From assembly GCF_023101145.1 (NCBI RefSeq), contig NZ_CP073714.1:186001-250000 (forward strand): a DNA stretch of 64,000 nt, read 5' to 3'. The DNA comes from Paenibacillus pabuli (GTDB taxonomy: Bacteria > Bacillota > Bacilli > Paenibacillales > Paenibacillaceae). Below the pieces are notes generated by a model. The model was not told the DNA's origin. It saw only the letters and a program-made list of their open reading frames with translations, and searched no databases. The position numbers and the translations under genes are program-made. Below, piece after piece: positions 44,175 through 54,115 of the stretch; the first letter of the stretch is position 1, and every line of letters begins with the position of its first letter.

Positions 44175-46961
44175 TTGAGCACACATCAAATCGGAGTTCC
44201 ATTGGAAGGGTTTGCAGAGTTTAGCCGCACGGTTGCCGCAGAAGGCGCAGTGCTTTTGAAAAACGAAGGACAAGCGCTTCCGATTCGAAAAGACGAAAAC
44301 GTTTCAGTGTTCGGACGGATTCAAGTCAACTATTATCGCAGTGGTACAGGCTCAGGCGGCAGCGTACATGTGGCGTATACAACCAACTTGCTGGATGGTC
44401 TGCGCAGCAAAAAGGGACTTACGGTCAATGAAGAATTGGCAGCTGTCTATGAAAAGTGGATTGAGGAAAATCCGTTTGATGATGGTGGAAAAGTATGGGC
44501 AGCAGAGCCTTGGAACCAGAAGGAAATGCCTTTAACGGATGAATTGGTATCCCAGGCCAGAACGAAATCCAGCAAAGCAATCGTGGTCATTGGACGTACA
44601 GCAGGGGAAGATCAGGATAACGCCGATGCGCCGGGCAGCTACCAGTTGACGGAAGATGAGAAAGCGATGCTGAAGCAGGTCACGAACCATTTTGAACAAA
44701 CGATCGTGGTGCTGAATGTATCGAACATTATCGACATGAGCTGGTTGAATGATGAAAGTTACGTTCATCCGATCCAAAGTGTCATCTACTCGTGGCATGG
44801 CGGTATGGAAGGTGGTAATGCAATTGCTGATGTACTGGCAGGGGACATTACACCAAGCGGTAAATTAACGGATACCATTGCTTATTCCATTGAAGATTAT
44901 CCATCCACAAGCAATTACGGGAATGAGTTTAAGAACCTTTATCAAGAAGATATCTACGTAGGCTATCGTTATTTCGAAACGTTTCGACCTGAAAAAGTAC
45001 AATTTGAATTCGGATATGGCTTGTCCTATACCACGTTCACAACCAAGGCTGAAGACGCAAAATGGATCTCCCAAGACGGAGAAAACAGTATTAAGGTGAA
45101 TGTAACCGTAACCAATACGGGTACAACCTATGCTGGTAAAGAAGTGGTGCAGATCTACTATGAAGCCCCACAAGGTCAATTGGGGAAACCTGCGAAAACC
45201 TTGGTGGCATTCGGCAAAACCAATCTGCTCCAGCCGGGTGAGTCTCAGCGCATGACCGTGAGCTTCCCTGTGGATTCCATGGCTTCCTATGATGATGCTG
45301 GCGTAACAGGATATCCTTCGGCGTATGTACTTGAGGCAGGAACCTATCGTTTGTATGTGGGAACCAGTGTCAAAAATGTGGAGCATGTCAGCATTGATGG
45401 CCAAGATGGGTATGTCGTAGAAACGATTCAACTCGTGGAACAGCTCCAGGAGGCAATGGCACCGACTGAAAGCTTTACGAGAATGAAGCCGGGAGCGCGC
45501 AAAGATGATGGGTCTTACGAGCTGATCTTTGCAGATGTGCCGACACGCCAAGTATCCATGGCTGAACGAATTGAACAATGCCTGCCGCAAACGCTGGAGC
45601 AAACCGGCAATCAGGGCTACAAGCTGAGAGATGTGAAGAATGGCAAAGTCAGCCTGGAAGCTTTTATCGCTCAATTGAGTGATCAGGATCTGGCAGCTAT
45701 CGTGAGAGGCGAGGGCATGAGCAGCCCACTTGTTACATCGGGTACAGCTTCCGCATTTGGCGGCGTGAGCGACAGTCTGTTTAATTACGGAATCCCTGTT
45801 GCATGTACTGCAGATGGCCCATCCGGTATTCGTATGGATAGCGGAGAGAAAGCGACGCAAGTTTCCATCGGAACGTTGCTGGCAGCAACATGGAATGCAG
45901 AGCTCGTTGAAGAGCTGTATGTTATGGAAGGGCAGGAGTTGCTGAGAAATCAGGTGGACACACTGCTCGGGCCTGGATTGAATATTCGCCGTAGTCCGAT
46001 GAACGGACGTAACTTTGAGTATTTCTCCGAAGATCCACTGATTTCTGGTGTATTTGCTGCTGCATGCACGAAAGGAATCATGAAGGGTGGCTCTAATGCC
46101 ACGCTGAAACATTTCGCCTGCAACAACCAGGAGAAACATCGCAGCAAAGTGGATGCCGTAGTATCTGAACGGGCACTGCGTGAGATCTATCTGAAAGGGT
46201 TCGAAATTGCCGTGAAAGAAGGCGGTGCGAATTCAATCATGACCTCCTACAATCCGATTAATGGACATTGGGCGGCTTCCAACTACGATCTGAACACGAC
46301 CATTCTTCGTGGGGAGTGGGGTTTTCAGGGTATCGTGATGACCGACTGGTGGGCGATTATGAACGACGGTGTTGAAGGTGGACCAGCAGACCGGAAAAAC
46401 ACCAATTGGATGGTTCGCGCTCAAAACGATCTGTACATGGTTGTGCCTAACTATGGTGCAGAAATCAACGGTTGGGATGACAACACGATCGAATCTCTGG
46501 AAAATGGGACGTTAACACGTGGAGAGCTTCAGCGCTCCGCCATGAATATTTGTGAATTCATCATGAATGCACCTGTCTTCTCCAGAAAACATGAGATTGT
46601 CGAGAATGTGGTCTCATTCCAAGCGAATACTTCACTTTCCTCAGAACAGGCACAAGTGCTGGCTGACAATGCACAGGTCAAACCAGCTGTGGGCGAACCT
46701 GTCTACATGAAAGTGGATGAAGCAGGACAATACCGAATTATTGTACAGATCATGTCTCCTGAGCCTGAACTGGCGCAAAGTGCATGTAATGTCATTCTGA
46801 ATGATCAATTGATGACGACCATTCAAACCAACGGTACCGAAGGGAAATGGATCAGACAGAAGCTTGTTAAAGTGGAGCTGGAAGCAGGCTTATACGAATT
46901 GAAGCTGGACTTCACCAAACCGGGTCTGCAGATCGACTGGATCGAATTCAAACAAGTGTAA
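44175..46961 (+). CDS. GH3 beta-glycosidase with permuted domain order
   Basis: 928 residues. The order is swapped relative to ordinary GH3: the alpha/beta sandwich domain comes first (AAEGAVLLKNEGQALPI, residues 20-260), then a fibronectin-like domain (about 290-400). The TIM-barrel domain is next (about 500-780: GLNIRRSPMNGRNFEYFSEDP, LKHFACNNQE), with the catalytic Asp724 in GIVMTDWW. A C-terminal beta domain follows (about 830-928). It probably removes beta-linked glucose or xylose from oligosaccharides. No signal peptide is seen, so it is cytoplasmic. The start is TTG 44175 with AGGAGGG upstream. It opens the glycan locus. Confidence 0.93.
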   Translation: MSTHQIGVPLEGFAEFSRTVAAEGAVLLKNEGQALPIRKDENVSVFGRIQVNYYRSGTGSGGSVHVAYTTNLLDGLRSKKGLTVNEELAAVYEKWIEENPFDDGGKVWAAEPWNQKEMPLTDELVSQARTKSSKAIVVIGRTAGEDQDNADAPGSYQLTEDEKAMLKQVTNHFEQTIVVLNVSNIIDMSWLNDESYVHPIQSVIYSWHGGMEGGNAIADVLAGDITPSGKLTDTIAYSIEDYPSTSNYGNEFKNLYQEDIYVGYRYFETFRPEKVQFEFGYGLSYTTFTTKAEDAKWISQDGENSIKVNVTVTNTGTTYAGKEVVQIYYEAPQGQLGKPAKTLVAFGKTNLLQPGESQRMTVSFPVDSMASYDDAGVTGYPSAYVLEAGTYRLYVGTSVKNVEHVSIDGQDGYVVETIQLVEQLQEAMAPTESFTRMKPGARKDDGSYELIFADVPTRQVSMAERIEQCLPQTLEQTGNQGYKLRDVKNGKVSLEAFIAQLSDQDLAAIVRGEGMSSPLVTSGTASAFGGVSDSLFNYGIPVACTADGPSGIRMDSGEKATQVSIGTLLAATWNAELVEELYVMEGQELLRNQVDTLLGPGLNIRRSPMNGRNFEYFSEDPLISGVFAAACTKGIMKGGSNATLKHFACNNQEKHRSKVDAVVSERALREIYLKGFEIAVKEGGANSIMTSYNPINGHWAASNYDLNTTILRGEWGFQGIVMTDWWAIMNDGVEGGPADRKNTNWMVRAQNDLYMVVPNYGAEINGWDDNTIESLENGTLTRGELQRSAMNICEFIMNAPVFSRKHEIVENVVSFQANTSLSSEQAQVLADNAQVKPAVGEPVYMKVDEAGQYRIIVQIMSPEPELAQSACNVILNDQLMTTIQTNGTEGKWIRQKLVKVELEAGLYELKLDFTKPGLQIDWIEFKQV

Positions 46962-47062
46962 CGCAGGATCGTCTAATCTGTTGTAACTGAACATGACGAC
47001 TGTTATGATTATGTTATGAGATCCGGAGTTTCTGAACAATCTGGTCAGGAGTGTTGCGAAGG

Positions 47063-47251
47063 ATGAGAAGGTATAATTTTTGGAGCCCCATTCTGCTGAT
47101 TGCGGTTGCGCTGATTGTTAGAAGCCTGGTTACCAATCTGGGCATTCTGTTCGGCATGTCGCATGATGCAGCAAGTAATATCGCAATTGTTGCCATGTTG
47201 ATTGCAGCACTGATTATGTTTAATCGAATGACGAAGGCAAAGCGCAAATGA
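47063..47251 (+). CDS. Small two-helix membrane protein
   Basis: A 62-residue protein with two hydrophobic helices (about 8-32, WSPILLIAVALIVRSLVTNLGILF, and 39-54, SNIAIVAMLIAALIMF) and a basic end (RMTKAKRK). I do not recognise a family. ATG 47063 is 11 bases behind AGGAG (47047-47051); upstream GTG 47051 and TTG 47054 are too near that site. It follows the GH3 gene by about 100 bases and has its own terminator. The composition looks like a real gene, but the role is unknown. Confidence 0.75.
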   Translation: MRRYNFWSPILLIAVALIVRSLVTNLGILFGMSHDAASNIAIVAMLIAALIMFNRMTKAKRK

Positions 47252-47281
47252 ACTTATAATATTCGATATGGATCAAGAGAG

Positions 47282-47306
47282 AGGCACCCTTAGGGGTGTC
47301 TTTTTT
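47282..47306 (+). terminator. Terminator after the small membrane protein gene
   Basis: AGGCACCC pairs with GGGTGTCT around a short loop, followed by six T. Confidence 0.9.
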
Positions 47307-47311
47307 GTGTA

Positions 47312-47340
47312 TTGACGTTTCATTCCCGACGACTTAGACT
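47312..47340 (+). promoter_or_regulatory. Promoter of the sialidase-fold gene
   Basis: TTGACG (47312-47317), a 17-base spacer and TAGACT (47335-47340), directly behind the terminator. It probably starts the transcript for the sialidase-fold, GH29, GH35 and isomerase genes. Confidence 0.65.
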
Positions 47341-47430
47341 GTTTATGAATAAAACAATAACAGTATTACAATAACGAAAATAACAAAAATGCGACTCGTT
47401 GCCAATCATTTTCCGAAAGGAGACCCACTC

Positions 47431-48444
47431 ATGAAGATTATGGCGGACAAACAATACGTCTTTCAGGAAGGTCAGTCGTTTCAGAGCAGTCATGCATCTA
47501 CGGTTACTGTTTGGCCTAATGGTGAGGTTTTGGTGGCGTGGTTTGCAGGCAAACATGAAAAGGCTAGTGATGTGGCGATCTGGATGTCGCGACAACAGAA
47601 CGGTGCTTGGACCGTTCCACTGAAAGTAGCAGATGAAGAAGGCATTGCCCACTGGAACCCCGTGTTGTTCGCACAGGGTCATTCGCTGATGCTTTTTTAC
47701 AAGGTAGGCCATGAAATCAAGGATTGGCATACCCGACTGATGCGTTCCGAGGATGGCGGGTCCACATGGACTACTCCTCAAGAGTTGGTACATGGAGATG
47801 TTGGCGGTCGCGGACCGGTTCGGAACAAGCCGATTGCCCTGGAGGATGGAACGATTCTGGCTCCTGCTTCCATTGAACGGTTGGACCCCGATGCAGAGGG
47901 CAAACAAATCTGGGAGGCCTTCGTCGACATATCAACAGACCAGGGAGAAACCTGGACGAAGAGCGCATATGTACCGATGGATCTGTCCACCTATGTGGGT
48001 GCGGAGCATTGGTTTGCCAAGGGGCTTATTCAGCCTGCATTATGGTCTTCCGGAGCGGGGCATGTTCATATGCTTCTGCGTAGTACGGAAGGGTTTATTT
48101 ATCGAAGTGATTCAGATGATGACGGACGAACCTGGTGCGAAGCATATCCTACGATCCTCCCAAACAACAACAGCGGGATTGATGTAACCTGCATGGAGAA
48201 CGGGCTGCTTGCGTTGATTTGTAATCCGGTAAGTGGTTATGACACGGACAGTCCCCGTACCCCGCTGGTCATTGCTTTTTCGGCAGATAATGGTCTGTCC
48301 TGGGGGGACGAGTATGTGCTGGAGAATGAACCGGGGGAATACTCATATCCAGCCATCTTCTCGCAAGCCCATGATCTGTATATAACGTATACGTGGAAAA
48401 GGGATCGAATTGCATTCTGGAAGCTGACTGTCCACGACAGATAG
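47431..48444 (+). CDS. Sialidase-fold exo-glycosidase-like protein (BNR repeats)
   Basis: 337 residues forming a six-bladed propeller. Four Asp-box motifs can be read: SEDGGSTWTTP, STDQGETWTKS, SDDDGRTWCEA and SADNGLSWGDE. The N-terminal SFQSSHASTVTVWPNGEVLVAWFAG is typical of the BNR_2 family (bacterial sialidase-like proteins). No signal peptide is present. Members may be sialidases, or act on other acidic or plant sugars; without an alignment the substrate is open. AAAGGAG precedes ATG 47431; the in-frame ATG at 47389 has no site. Confidence 0.88.
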   Translation: MKIMADKQYVFQEGQSFQSSHASTVTVWPNGEVLVAWFAGKHEKASDVAIWMSRQQNGAWTVPLKVADEEGIAHWNPVLFAQGHSLMLFYKVGHEIKDWHTRLMRSEDGGSTWTTPQELVHGDVGGRGPVRNKPIALEDGTILAPASIERLDPDAEGKQIWEAFVDISTDQGETWTKSAYVPMDLSTYVGAEHWFAKGLIQPALWSSGAGHVHMLLRSTEGFIYRSDSDDDGRTWCEAYPTILPNNNSGIDVTCMENGLLALICNPVSGYDTDSPRTPLVIAFSADNGLSWGDEYVLENEPGEYSYPAIFSQAHDLYITYTWKRDRIAFWKLTVHDR

Positions 48445-48450
48445 CCAATC

Positions 48451-48486
48451 AAGGACCGTTGGAGACGCTGTGCTCTGTCGGTCCTT
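48451..48486 (+). terminator. Hairpin between the sialidase-fold and GH29 genes
   Basis: AAGGACCG and CGGTCCTT pair across 20 bases; only three T follow. This is probably partial termination or mRNA protection inside the operon. Confidence 0.45.
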
Positions 48487-48540
48487 TATGGCATATAGCT
48501 GATAGTGGGCAGATAAACGGCATGAGGGGAGAAGAATTCA

Positions 48541-50010
48541 ATGGATACTACCGATTGGTTGAAGGCGGCAGCGCAGGTTGTGCCATCGGAGCGCCAGTTG
48601 AAGTGGCAGCAGATGGAGTTCTATGCATTTATTCATTTTACAGTGAATACGTTTACAGATCAGGAATGGGGAATGGGCAATGAAGATCCAGCGGTTTTCA
48701 ACCCTTCCGATTTGAGTGCCCGTCAATGGGTTCAGACATGCAAGTCTGCCGGTATGACAGGACTGATTCTTACGTGCAAGCACCATGACGGATTCTGTTT
48801 ATGGCCAAGCCAGTACACGGATCATACGGTTGCTGCCAGCCCTTGGCGTAATGGTACAGGCGATCTGGTGAAAGAGGTTGCTGACGCATGCAGGGAAGGC
48901 GGTCTGAAATTCGGTGTCTACCTCTCGCCCTGGGACCGTCATGAAGCATCCTACGGGGATTCGGAGCGATACAACGAGTTTTTCAAAAATCAGCTCCGTG
49001 AACTGCTAACCCATTATGGCGATGTGTTCTGTGTATGGTTCGATGGGGCATGCGGAGAGGGGCCGAATGGGAAAAGGCAGGTCTACGATTGGGAGGCCTA
49101 TTATGCACTCATTCGGGAGCTGCAGCCAGAGGCTGTGATCTCGGTATGTGGTCCGGATGTTCGTTGGTGTGGCAATGAGGCAGGGCATACCCGGGCCTCG
49201 GAATGGAGTGTTGTGCCTGCCTATTTGCAAGATAACGAGAAGATCCAGGAGCAGTCCCAGCAGGTCGATGATGGCGAGTTTGCCAGCAGAATTAATACGC
49301 AGGATGCAGATCTCGGCAGCCGGGAAGTGATCCGCCAACATGAGGACAGGCTTATCTGGTATCCGGCAGAAGTGAACACGTCCATTCGCCCGGGCTGGTT
49401 CTATCATGCAAGTGAGGACGATCAAGTCAAATCACTGGATGAACTGCTGGGTATTTACGAAGGAGCCGTTGGGGGAAACGCAAACTTCTTGCTTAATCTT
49501 CCGCCAGATCGACGCGGTCTCATTCATGAACAGGATGCTGAGCGTCTGCAACAGCTTGGAGACTTTGTGCGCGGCACATACCAGCAAAGTCTGGCTGTTG
49601 GAGCGCAGATTAGCGCATCACAGACCATGGATGAAGAGCATGCAGCTATCCAAATATTGCGTGAGGAACCGGATACGTTCTGGTACCCATCTGAAGGAAC
49701 GGAACAGGCTTGGCTGGTGGTGGAGCTGCCGGAGGAAAAGCGGTTCGACCGTGTAGTTCTTATGGAACATATCCGTTCAGGTCAACGAATTGAGCGTTTT
49801 ACATTGGAGGCAAAGGGTGAGAGTGGTGATTGGCAAGAGCTGTATTACGGCACGGTTGTTGGTCACAAACGAATCTGCAGTTTTGATGCTACCACCGCCA
49901 AAACCATTCGTCTGACTATTCATGAATCCAGATGGTGCCCTACGCTGTCCTGGTTGGGTGTACATCTGAGCAAACAGGAGGTTGGGCGTAATGGCAGTTC
50001 TGACATATGA
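48541..50010 (+). CDS. Alpha-L-fucosidase family protein (GH29), first copy
   Basis: A 489-residue GH29 enzyme. It shows FYAFIHFTVNTFTDQEWG, the LILTCKHHDGFCLWPSQYTDH segment (His81/82) and the nucleophile Asp168 in VWFDGACGEGPNGKRQ. A C-terminal F5/8-type carbohydrate-binding module follows (about 360-480). It releases alpha-linked L-fucose, probably from oligosaccharides, since no signal peptide is present. A GGGGAGA site precedes ATG 48541. It overlaps the following GH35 gene by 20 bases, which suggests that fucose and galactose are removed one after the other. Confidence 0.93.
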   Translation: MDTTDWLKAAAQVVPSERQLKWQQMEFYAFIHFTVNTFTDQEWGMGNEDPAVFNPSDLSARQWVQTCKSAGMTGLILTCKHHDGFCLWPSQYTDHTVAASPWRNGTGDLVKEVADACREGGLKFGVYLSPWDRHEASYGDSERYNEFFKNQLRELLTHYGDVFCVWFDGACGEGPNGKRQVYDWEAYYALIRELQPEAVISVCGPDVRWCGNEAGHTRASEWSVVPAYLQDNEKIQEQSQQVDDGEFASRINTQDADLGSREVIRQHEDRLIWYPAEVNTSIRPGWFYHASEDDQVKSLDELLGIYEGAVGGNANFLLNLPPDRRGLIHEQDAERLQQLGDFVRGTYQQSLAVGAQISASQTMDEEHAAIQILREEPDTFWYPSEGTEQAWLVVELPEEKRFDRVVLMEHIRSGQRIERFTLEAKGESGDWQELYYGTVVGHKRICSFDATTAKTIRLTIHESRWCPTLSWLGVHLSKQEVGRNGSSDI

Positions 50011-51760
50011 AGAATCCCAATTTTTCTACGAAGGTAAGCCTGTCCAGCTTCTATCGGGTGCGATACACTACTTCAGGGTTGTCCCCGAGTACTGGACAGA
50101 TCGATTACTGAAATTAAAGGCTTGTGGTTTCAATACAGTGGAAACCTATGTGCCCTGGAATTTTCATGAGCCGAAACCGGGACAGTTTCGTTTTGAAGGA
50201 ATGGCAGATGTGGAGCGCTTCATTCAGCTTGCTGGGGAACTCGGACTGTATGTAATCGTTCGTCCAAGCCCTTACATTTGCGCCGAGTGGGAATTTGGCG
50301 GTTTGCCTTCATGGTTGCTTGCCGATGATGAAATCGGGCTTCGTTGTTATGACGAGAAGTTTCTGGATCGGGTAGATCGTTACTATGACATTCTTTTACC
50401 AAAGCTCCAACCGCTCCTTAGCACCAATGGCGGGCCAATCATAGCCATGCAGATCGAGAACGAATATGGTAGCTTCGGGAATGATGCGAGGTATCTGGAA
50501 TATCTGCGTGAAGGCATGGTGCGTCGCGGTATCGATGTCTTGCTATTCACTTCGGACGGACCGACAGACCCGATGCTCCAGGCCGGGTCAGTGCCCGGGC
50601 AGCTGGCAACAGTGAATTTCGGATCGGGAACACGGGAAGCCTTCTCGAAATTGCGGCAATATCAGCAGAATCGACCACTGATGTGTATGGAGTACTGGAA
50701 TGGCTGGTTTGACCATTGGGGAGAATCGCATCATACGAGGGATGCCGCTGACGTGGCACAAGTATTTGAGGAAATGCTGGAGGAACAAGCCTCTCTAAAC
50801 TTTTATATGTTCCATGGGGGTACGAATTTTGGTTTCTATAACGGGGCCAACTGCCAACAGAAGGATCAATACGAACCGACGATCACCAGTTATGATTATG
50901 ACTCTCTTCTCAGTGAATCAGGGGAGCCAACTGCCAAATTCCATATGGTGCGAGACGTAATCGCTCGATATAGGGATATCGGTGAACCTGTACTGCCCGA
51001 ACCCATAAGCCGATTCGCGTATGGTCGGGTGGAGCTGACTGAGCATGCGGCATTGCTGCCACAGGCGGGCAGACTTTCTGGGCCTGTACAACGAACTGAA
51101 CCGGAACCGATGGAGAAGCTTGGTCAGGATTATGGCTTTATTTTATACCGTACTCACATTACCGGACCACGAGAAATGCAGGAGCTTGTCGTGCAGGACG
51201 TAAGAGATCGTGCGCTTGTATATGTGGATGGCGAATGTCAGGGGGTACTCGAACGTGGCAATACCGCGTTGTCTGTATCATTTGAAGTGCCGGCGGGAGG
51301 CGCTGAAATATGCATTCTCGTTGAAAATATGGGACGGATCAACTACGGGCCGTATTTGCGGGACCCGAAGGGGATAACAGAGGGCGTTCGGCACGGATTT
51401 CAATTCCTATTCGATTGGACCATTCATTGTCTGCCGCTGGAGGACCTGTCTTCGTTACAATTCGAGACTGGGATTCAGACTGGGCGGGAAGTGCCTGCAT
51501 TCTATCGTGGGACGTTACATGTAAAGGAGGTGAAGGATACCTTCCTGCAGTTCGATGGATGGACGAAGGGGGTTGCCTTCGTGAACGGTTTTAATATAGG
51601 CCGATATTGGAGTAAGGGCCCTCAGGGTACGTTGTATGTACCTGCGCCGCTTCTTCGCCAAGGAGAGAATGAGATCGTTGTATTTGAGTTGCATGGAACG
51701 ACTGATCAAGCCGTAACATTTGTAGATAAGCCGATTTTGGATATATCCCATGGAAAATAG
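49991..51760 (+). CDS. Beta-galactosidase (GH35)
   Basis: A 589-residue GH35 enzyme. The TIM barrel begins with FFYEGKPVQLLSGAIHYFRVVPEYW. Acid/base Glu158 lies in GGPIIAMQIENEYG and nucleophile Glu234 in MCMEYWNGWFDHWG, followed by FYMFHGGTNFGFYNGA. Beta domains make up the last 250 residues. It removes terminal beta-galactose. There is no signal peptide. ATG 49991 is chosen for AGGAGGT 8 bases upstream (the in-frame ATG 49982 falls on that site). It overlaps the fucosidase gene. Confidence 0.95.
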   Translation: MAVLTYEESQFFYEGKPVQLLSGAIHYFRVVPEYWTDRLLKLKACGFNTVETYVPWNFHEPKPGQFRFEGMADVERFIQLAGELGLYVIVRPSPYICAEWEFGGLPSWLLADDEIGLRCYDEKFLDRVDRYYDILLPKLQPLLSTNGGPIIAMQIENEYGSFGNDARYLEYLREGMVRRGIDVLLFTSDGPTDPMLQAGSVPGQLATVNFGSGTREAFSKLRQYQQNRPLMCMEYWNGWFDHWGESHHTRDAADVAQVFEEMLEEQASLNFYMFHGGTNFGFYNGANCQQKDQYEPTITSYDYDSLLSESGEPTAKFHMVRDVIARYRDIGEPVLPEPISRFAYGRVELTEHAALLPQAGRLSGPVQRTEPEPMEKLGQDYGFILYRTHITGPREMQELVVQDVRDRALVYVDGECQGVLERGNTALSVSFEVPAGGAEICILVENMGRINYGPYLRDPKGITEGVRHGFQFLFDWTIHCLPLEDLSSLQFETGIQTGREVPAFYRGTLHVKEVKDTFLQFDGWTKGVAFVNGFNIGRYWSKGPQGTLYVPAPLLRQGENEIVVFELHGTTDQAVTFVDKPILDISHGK

Positions 51761-51851
51761 AGTAGCAAGCGATTATTGGCAATTGTATGATCTAATGCAA
51801 AAAGGTATAGGTAAGGTAGAGCCACACACCAGCAGGAGAGGATGAGAGGAT

Positions 51852-52718
51852 ATGAGAGTAGGACTCAGCACATACAGTCTGCAGCAGGCACTGGATGCCA
51901 AGGAACTGACTGTACCCGACGCCGTCCGTTACATCGCCGAACAGGGCGGAGAGCATGTGGAGATTGTTCCAATAGGGTACAGCCTGATTGACCAGCCGGA
52001 ATTAATTGACCAGATTCGAGAGGCTGCACAAGACGTGGGAATTGATATTTCCAATTACGCAATAGGTGCCAATTTCGTCGCAGGAGAAGGCCAGGATGCA
52101 CTGGAAAATGAGATTGCTGCTGTGATGAAGCATGTGGATGTCGCTGCTGCACTGGGCGTTACGAGAATGCGCCATGATGTTGCATTTCGCCCTGCACAGG
52201 AAGGGACAGTCCCTCAGTTTGAGTCGGACCTGCCTGTTCTCGTGAAGGCTTGCCAGCGAATTGCTGACTACGCAGCGAGTTATGGTATAACCACAAGTGT
52301 GGAGAACCATGGTTATTATGTGCAGTCCAGTGAGCGAGTCCGGCGGCTGGTGCATGAGACGGGACGAGAAAACTTTAAGACAACGCTGGATATCGGCAAC
52401 TTCCTGTGTGTGGATGAAGACCCGGTTAGCGCTGTGAAAAACAACATTCCTTATGCATCCATGGTTCACGCCAAAGATTTCTATCGGAGACCTTCCTACC
52501 GTAATCCCGGCGAGGGATGGTTCCAGACCGCACACGGCAATTACCTGCGCGGTGCGATTGTGGGGCACGGGGATATCGACATGCCGGAAGTGTTCCGTGT
52601 GTTGAAGCAATCCGGTTATGACGGATACATCTCTGTAGAATTCGAGGGTATGGAGAATTGCAAAACCGCATCCCGAATCGCGATGGATAACGTCCGTCGT
52701 TTCTGGGAGGAAGCATAA
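51852..52718 (+). CDS. Sugar phosphate isomerase/epimerase (xylose-isomerase-like barrel)
   Basis: A 288-residue AP-endonuclease-2-type TIM barrel. It starts RVGLSTYSLQQAL and contains HVEIVPIGYSLID, TSVENHGYYVQ, TTLDIGNFLCVDEDPV, MVHAKDFY and the end segment YDGYISVEFEGME, in which the metal-binding Glu, Asp and His of the family sit. It would isomerise or epimerise a free sugar released by the locus, or work with the oxidoreductase downstream in oxidising a sugar. A GAGAGGA site precedes ATG 51852. Confidence 0.9.
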   Translation: MRVGLSTYSLQQALDAKELTVPDAVRYIAEQGGEHVEIVPIGYSLIDQPELIDQIREAAQDVGIDISNYAIGANFVAGEGQDALENEIAAVMKHVDVAAALGVTRMRHDVAFRPAQEGTVPQFESDLPVLVKACQRIADYAASYGITTSVENHGYYVQSSERVRRLVHETGRENFKTTLDIGNFLCVDEDPVSAVKNNIPYASMVHAKDFYRRPSYRNPGEGWFQTAHGNYLRGAIVGHGDIDMPEVFRVLKQSGYDGYISVEFEGMENCKTASRIAMDNVRRFWEEA

Positions 52719-52764
52719 GCAGCGCTTGTACTGCTATATAAGTGAAATCAATTTTTATATGTAA

Positions 52765-52913
52765 GGCTGAAGTAACAGAGGTGAAGTTTGGAACTGGAGG
52801 AGCAGTAGCGCCCGCCTTTGTCTGCGGATTTCAACCACTGAGGGCGGTTATACAAGAAATCTGTAGACAACAGCGGCCGAAAGTCCAAACATTCACCGCA
52901 GTTACGTTAAGCC
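52765..52913 (+). repeat. Structured fold-back element, copy 3
   Basis: The outer arms pair in steps: GGCT/AAGCC ends, GTAAC with GTTAC, and GGTGAAGTTTGGA (52780-52792) with TCCAAAC.TTCACC (52884-52897). The left core 52794-52822 and right core 52866-52883 (GACAACAGCGGCCGAAAG) match the other copies. TTGTC/GACAA replaces TTATC/GATAA, and CCGC/GCGG replaces TCGC/GCGA, so both changes are compensated. GATTTC/GAAATC is kept. It occupies most of the 260-base gap before the oxidoreductase gene. Confidence 0.75.
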
Positions 52914-52978
52914 GATTATCATATGTTTTGAATCATCTGATATGACCATCATTCAACAGATTATGGAGGGGAAAATCC

Positions 52979-54037
52979 ATGTCCAAACTTAAAATTGCCG
53001 TTATCGGTGCAGGATCCATTTCCGATTTTCATTTACAAGCGTATGACAGCAATCCCGAAGTTGAAATATACGCCATATGCGACCTGAATGAGGCGCGTGC
53101 CCAGGAAGCGGCGAAAAAATATAACGCTACTCATGTATTCACGGATTATAAGGAGCTCCTGGCACTGCCTGAAATTCATTCGGTTAGCATCTGTACCTGG
53201 AATGACACACATGCCGAGATCAGCATTGCTGCGCTGGATGCGGGTAAAAACGTGCTTTGCGAGAAGCCGCTCTGTCAGACGGTAGAAGATGCGCTGGAAG
53301 TGGAAAAGGCTGTTCACCGCAGTGGAAAGCTGCTTCAAGTTGGCTTTGTACGTCGTTATAGCGACAATGCACAGATCCTGAAGAAGTTCATCGATGAAGG
53401 CGAGCTGGGGGAAATCTATTATGCCAAGGCTTCCTGTCTGCGGCGTCTGGGTAATCCGGGAGGCTGGTTTGCAGATGTGGATCGTTCTGGTGGGGGCCCG
53501 TTGATCGATATTGGCGTACACATTATTGATATCTCCTGGTACCTGATGGGCAAACCGAAGGTGAAAACCGTCTCCGCGAATGTCTCCAATCGCTTGGGTA
53601 ACCGTGCCAATATCCGTAATCTGTCGTTCTACCAGGCTGCAGACTATGATGCGAACAAAAACACCGTGGAGGATATGGCCAATGCGTTGATCCGTTTCGA
53701 GAACGGGGCAAGCCTGCTGGTGGATGTAAGCTTCACACTGCACGCAAAGCAGGACGAAACCTCCGTCAGACTCTACGGCGATAAGGGTGGAGCCGAATTG
53801 GAACCGGAAATCTCACTGATTGGTGAGAAGTTCGATACCATTTTGAACATGACACCACAGGTGGATTTCAAATCCCTTGATTTTGCGGGTTCTTTCCGCA
53901 ATGAGGTCAATCATTTTATCGACAGTACCCAGGGGCGCAAAGAGACGCTTAGTCCCGTTGAGGATGGCGTTGAAATCATGAAAATCCTCTGTGCCATCTA
54001 CGAGTCCGCACGTGAAGGACGCGAAATATCATTTTAA
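52979..54037 (+). CDS. Gfo/Idh/MocA-family oxidoreductase
   Basis: A 352-residue NAD(P)-dependent sugar dehydrogenase. Rossmann motif AVIGAGSISDFHL lies at the N-terminus, with the NVLCEKPLCQT lysine (about residue 95) and RSGGGPLIDIGVHIIDISWYLMG, where Asp and His of the active site lie. GGAGGGG precedes ATG 52979. Together with the isomerase upstream it may process an inositol-like or free sugar product of the locus. The gene is bracketed by two copies of the fold-back element, which is unusual. Confidence 0.93.
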   Translation: MSKLKIAVIGAGSISDFHLQAYDSNPEVEIYAICDLNEARAQEAAKKYNATHVFTDYKELLALPEIHSVSICTWNDTHAEISIAALDAGKNVLCEKPLCQTVEDALEVEKAVHRSGKLLQVGFVRRYSDNAQILKKFIDEGELGEIYYAKASCLRRLGNPGGWFADVDRSGGGPLIDIGVHIIDISWYLMGKPKVKTVSANVSNRLGNRANIRNLSFYQAADYDANKNTVEDMANALIRFENGASLLVDVSFTLHAKQDETSVRLYGDKGGAELEPEISLIGEKFDTILNMTPQVDFKSLDFAGSFRNEVNHFIDSTQGRKETLSPVEDGVEIMKILCAIYESAREGREISF

Positions 54038-54115
54038 AAAGGTGTATTGCAATCTAAAGAATGCACTGCAATCGAAATGACTAGGCTTATAGGTCTTTAT
54101 AAGTTGAAACTGAAC

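Noticed and set aside
52742..52945. 67-codon frame before the oxidoreductase gene
   Set aside because: It lies across the fold-back element, has no ribosome site, and the same region in the other copies is not open in a matching frame.
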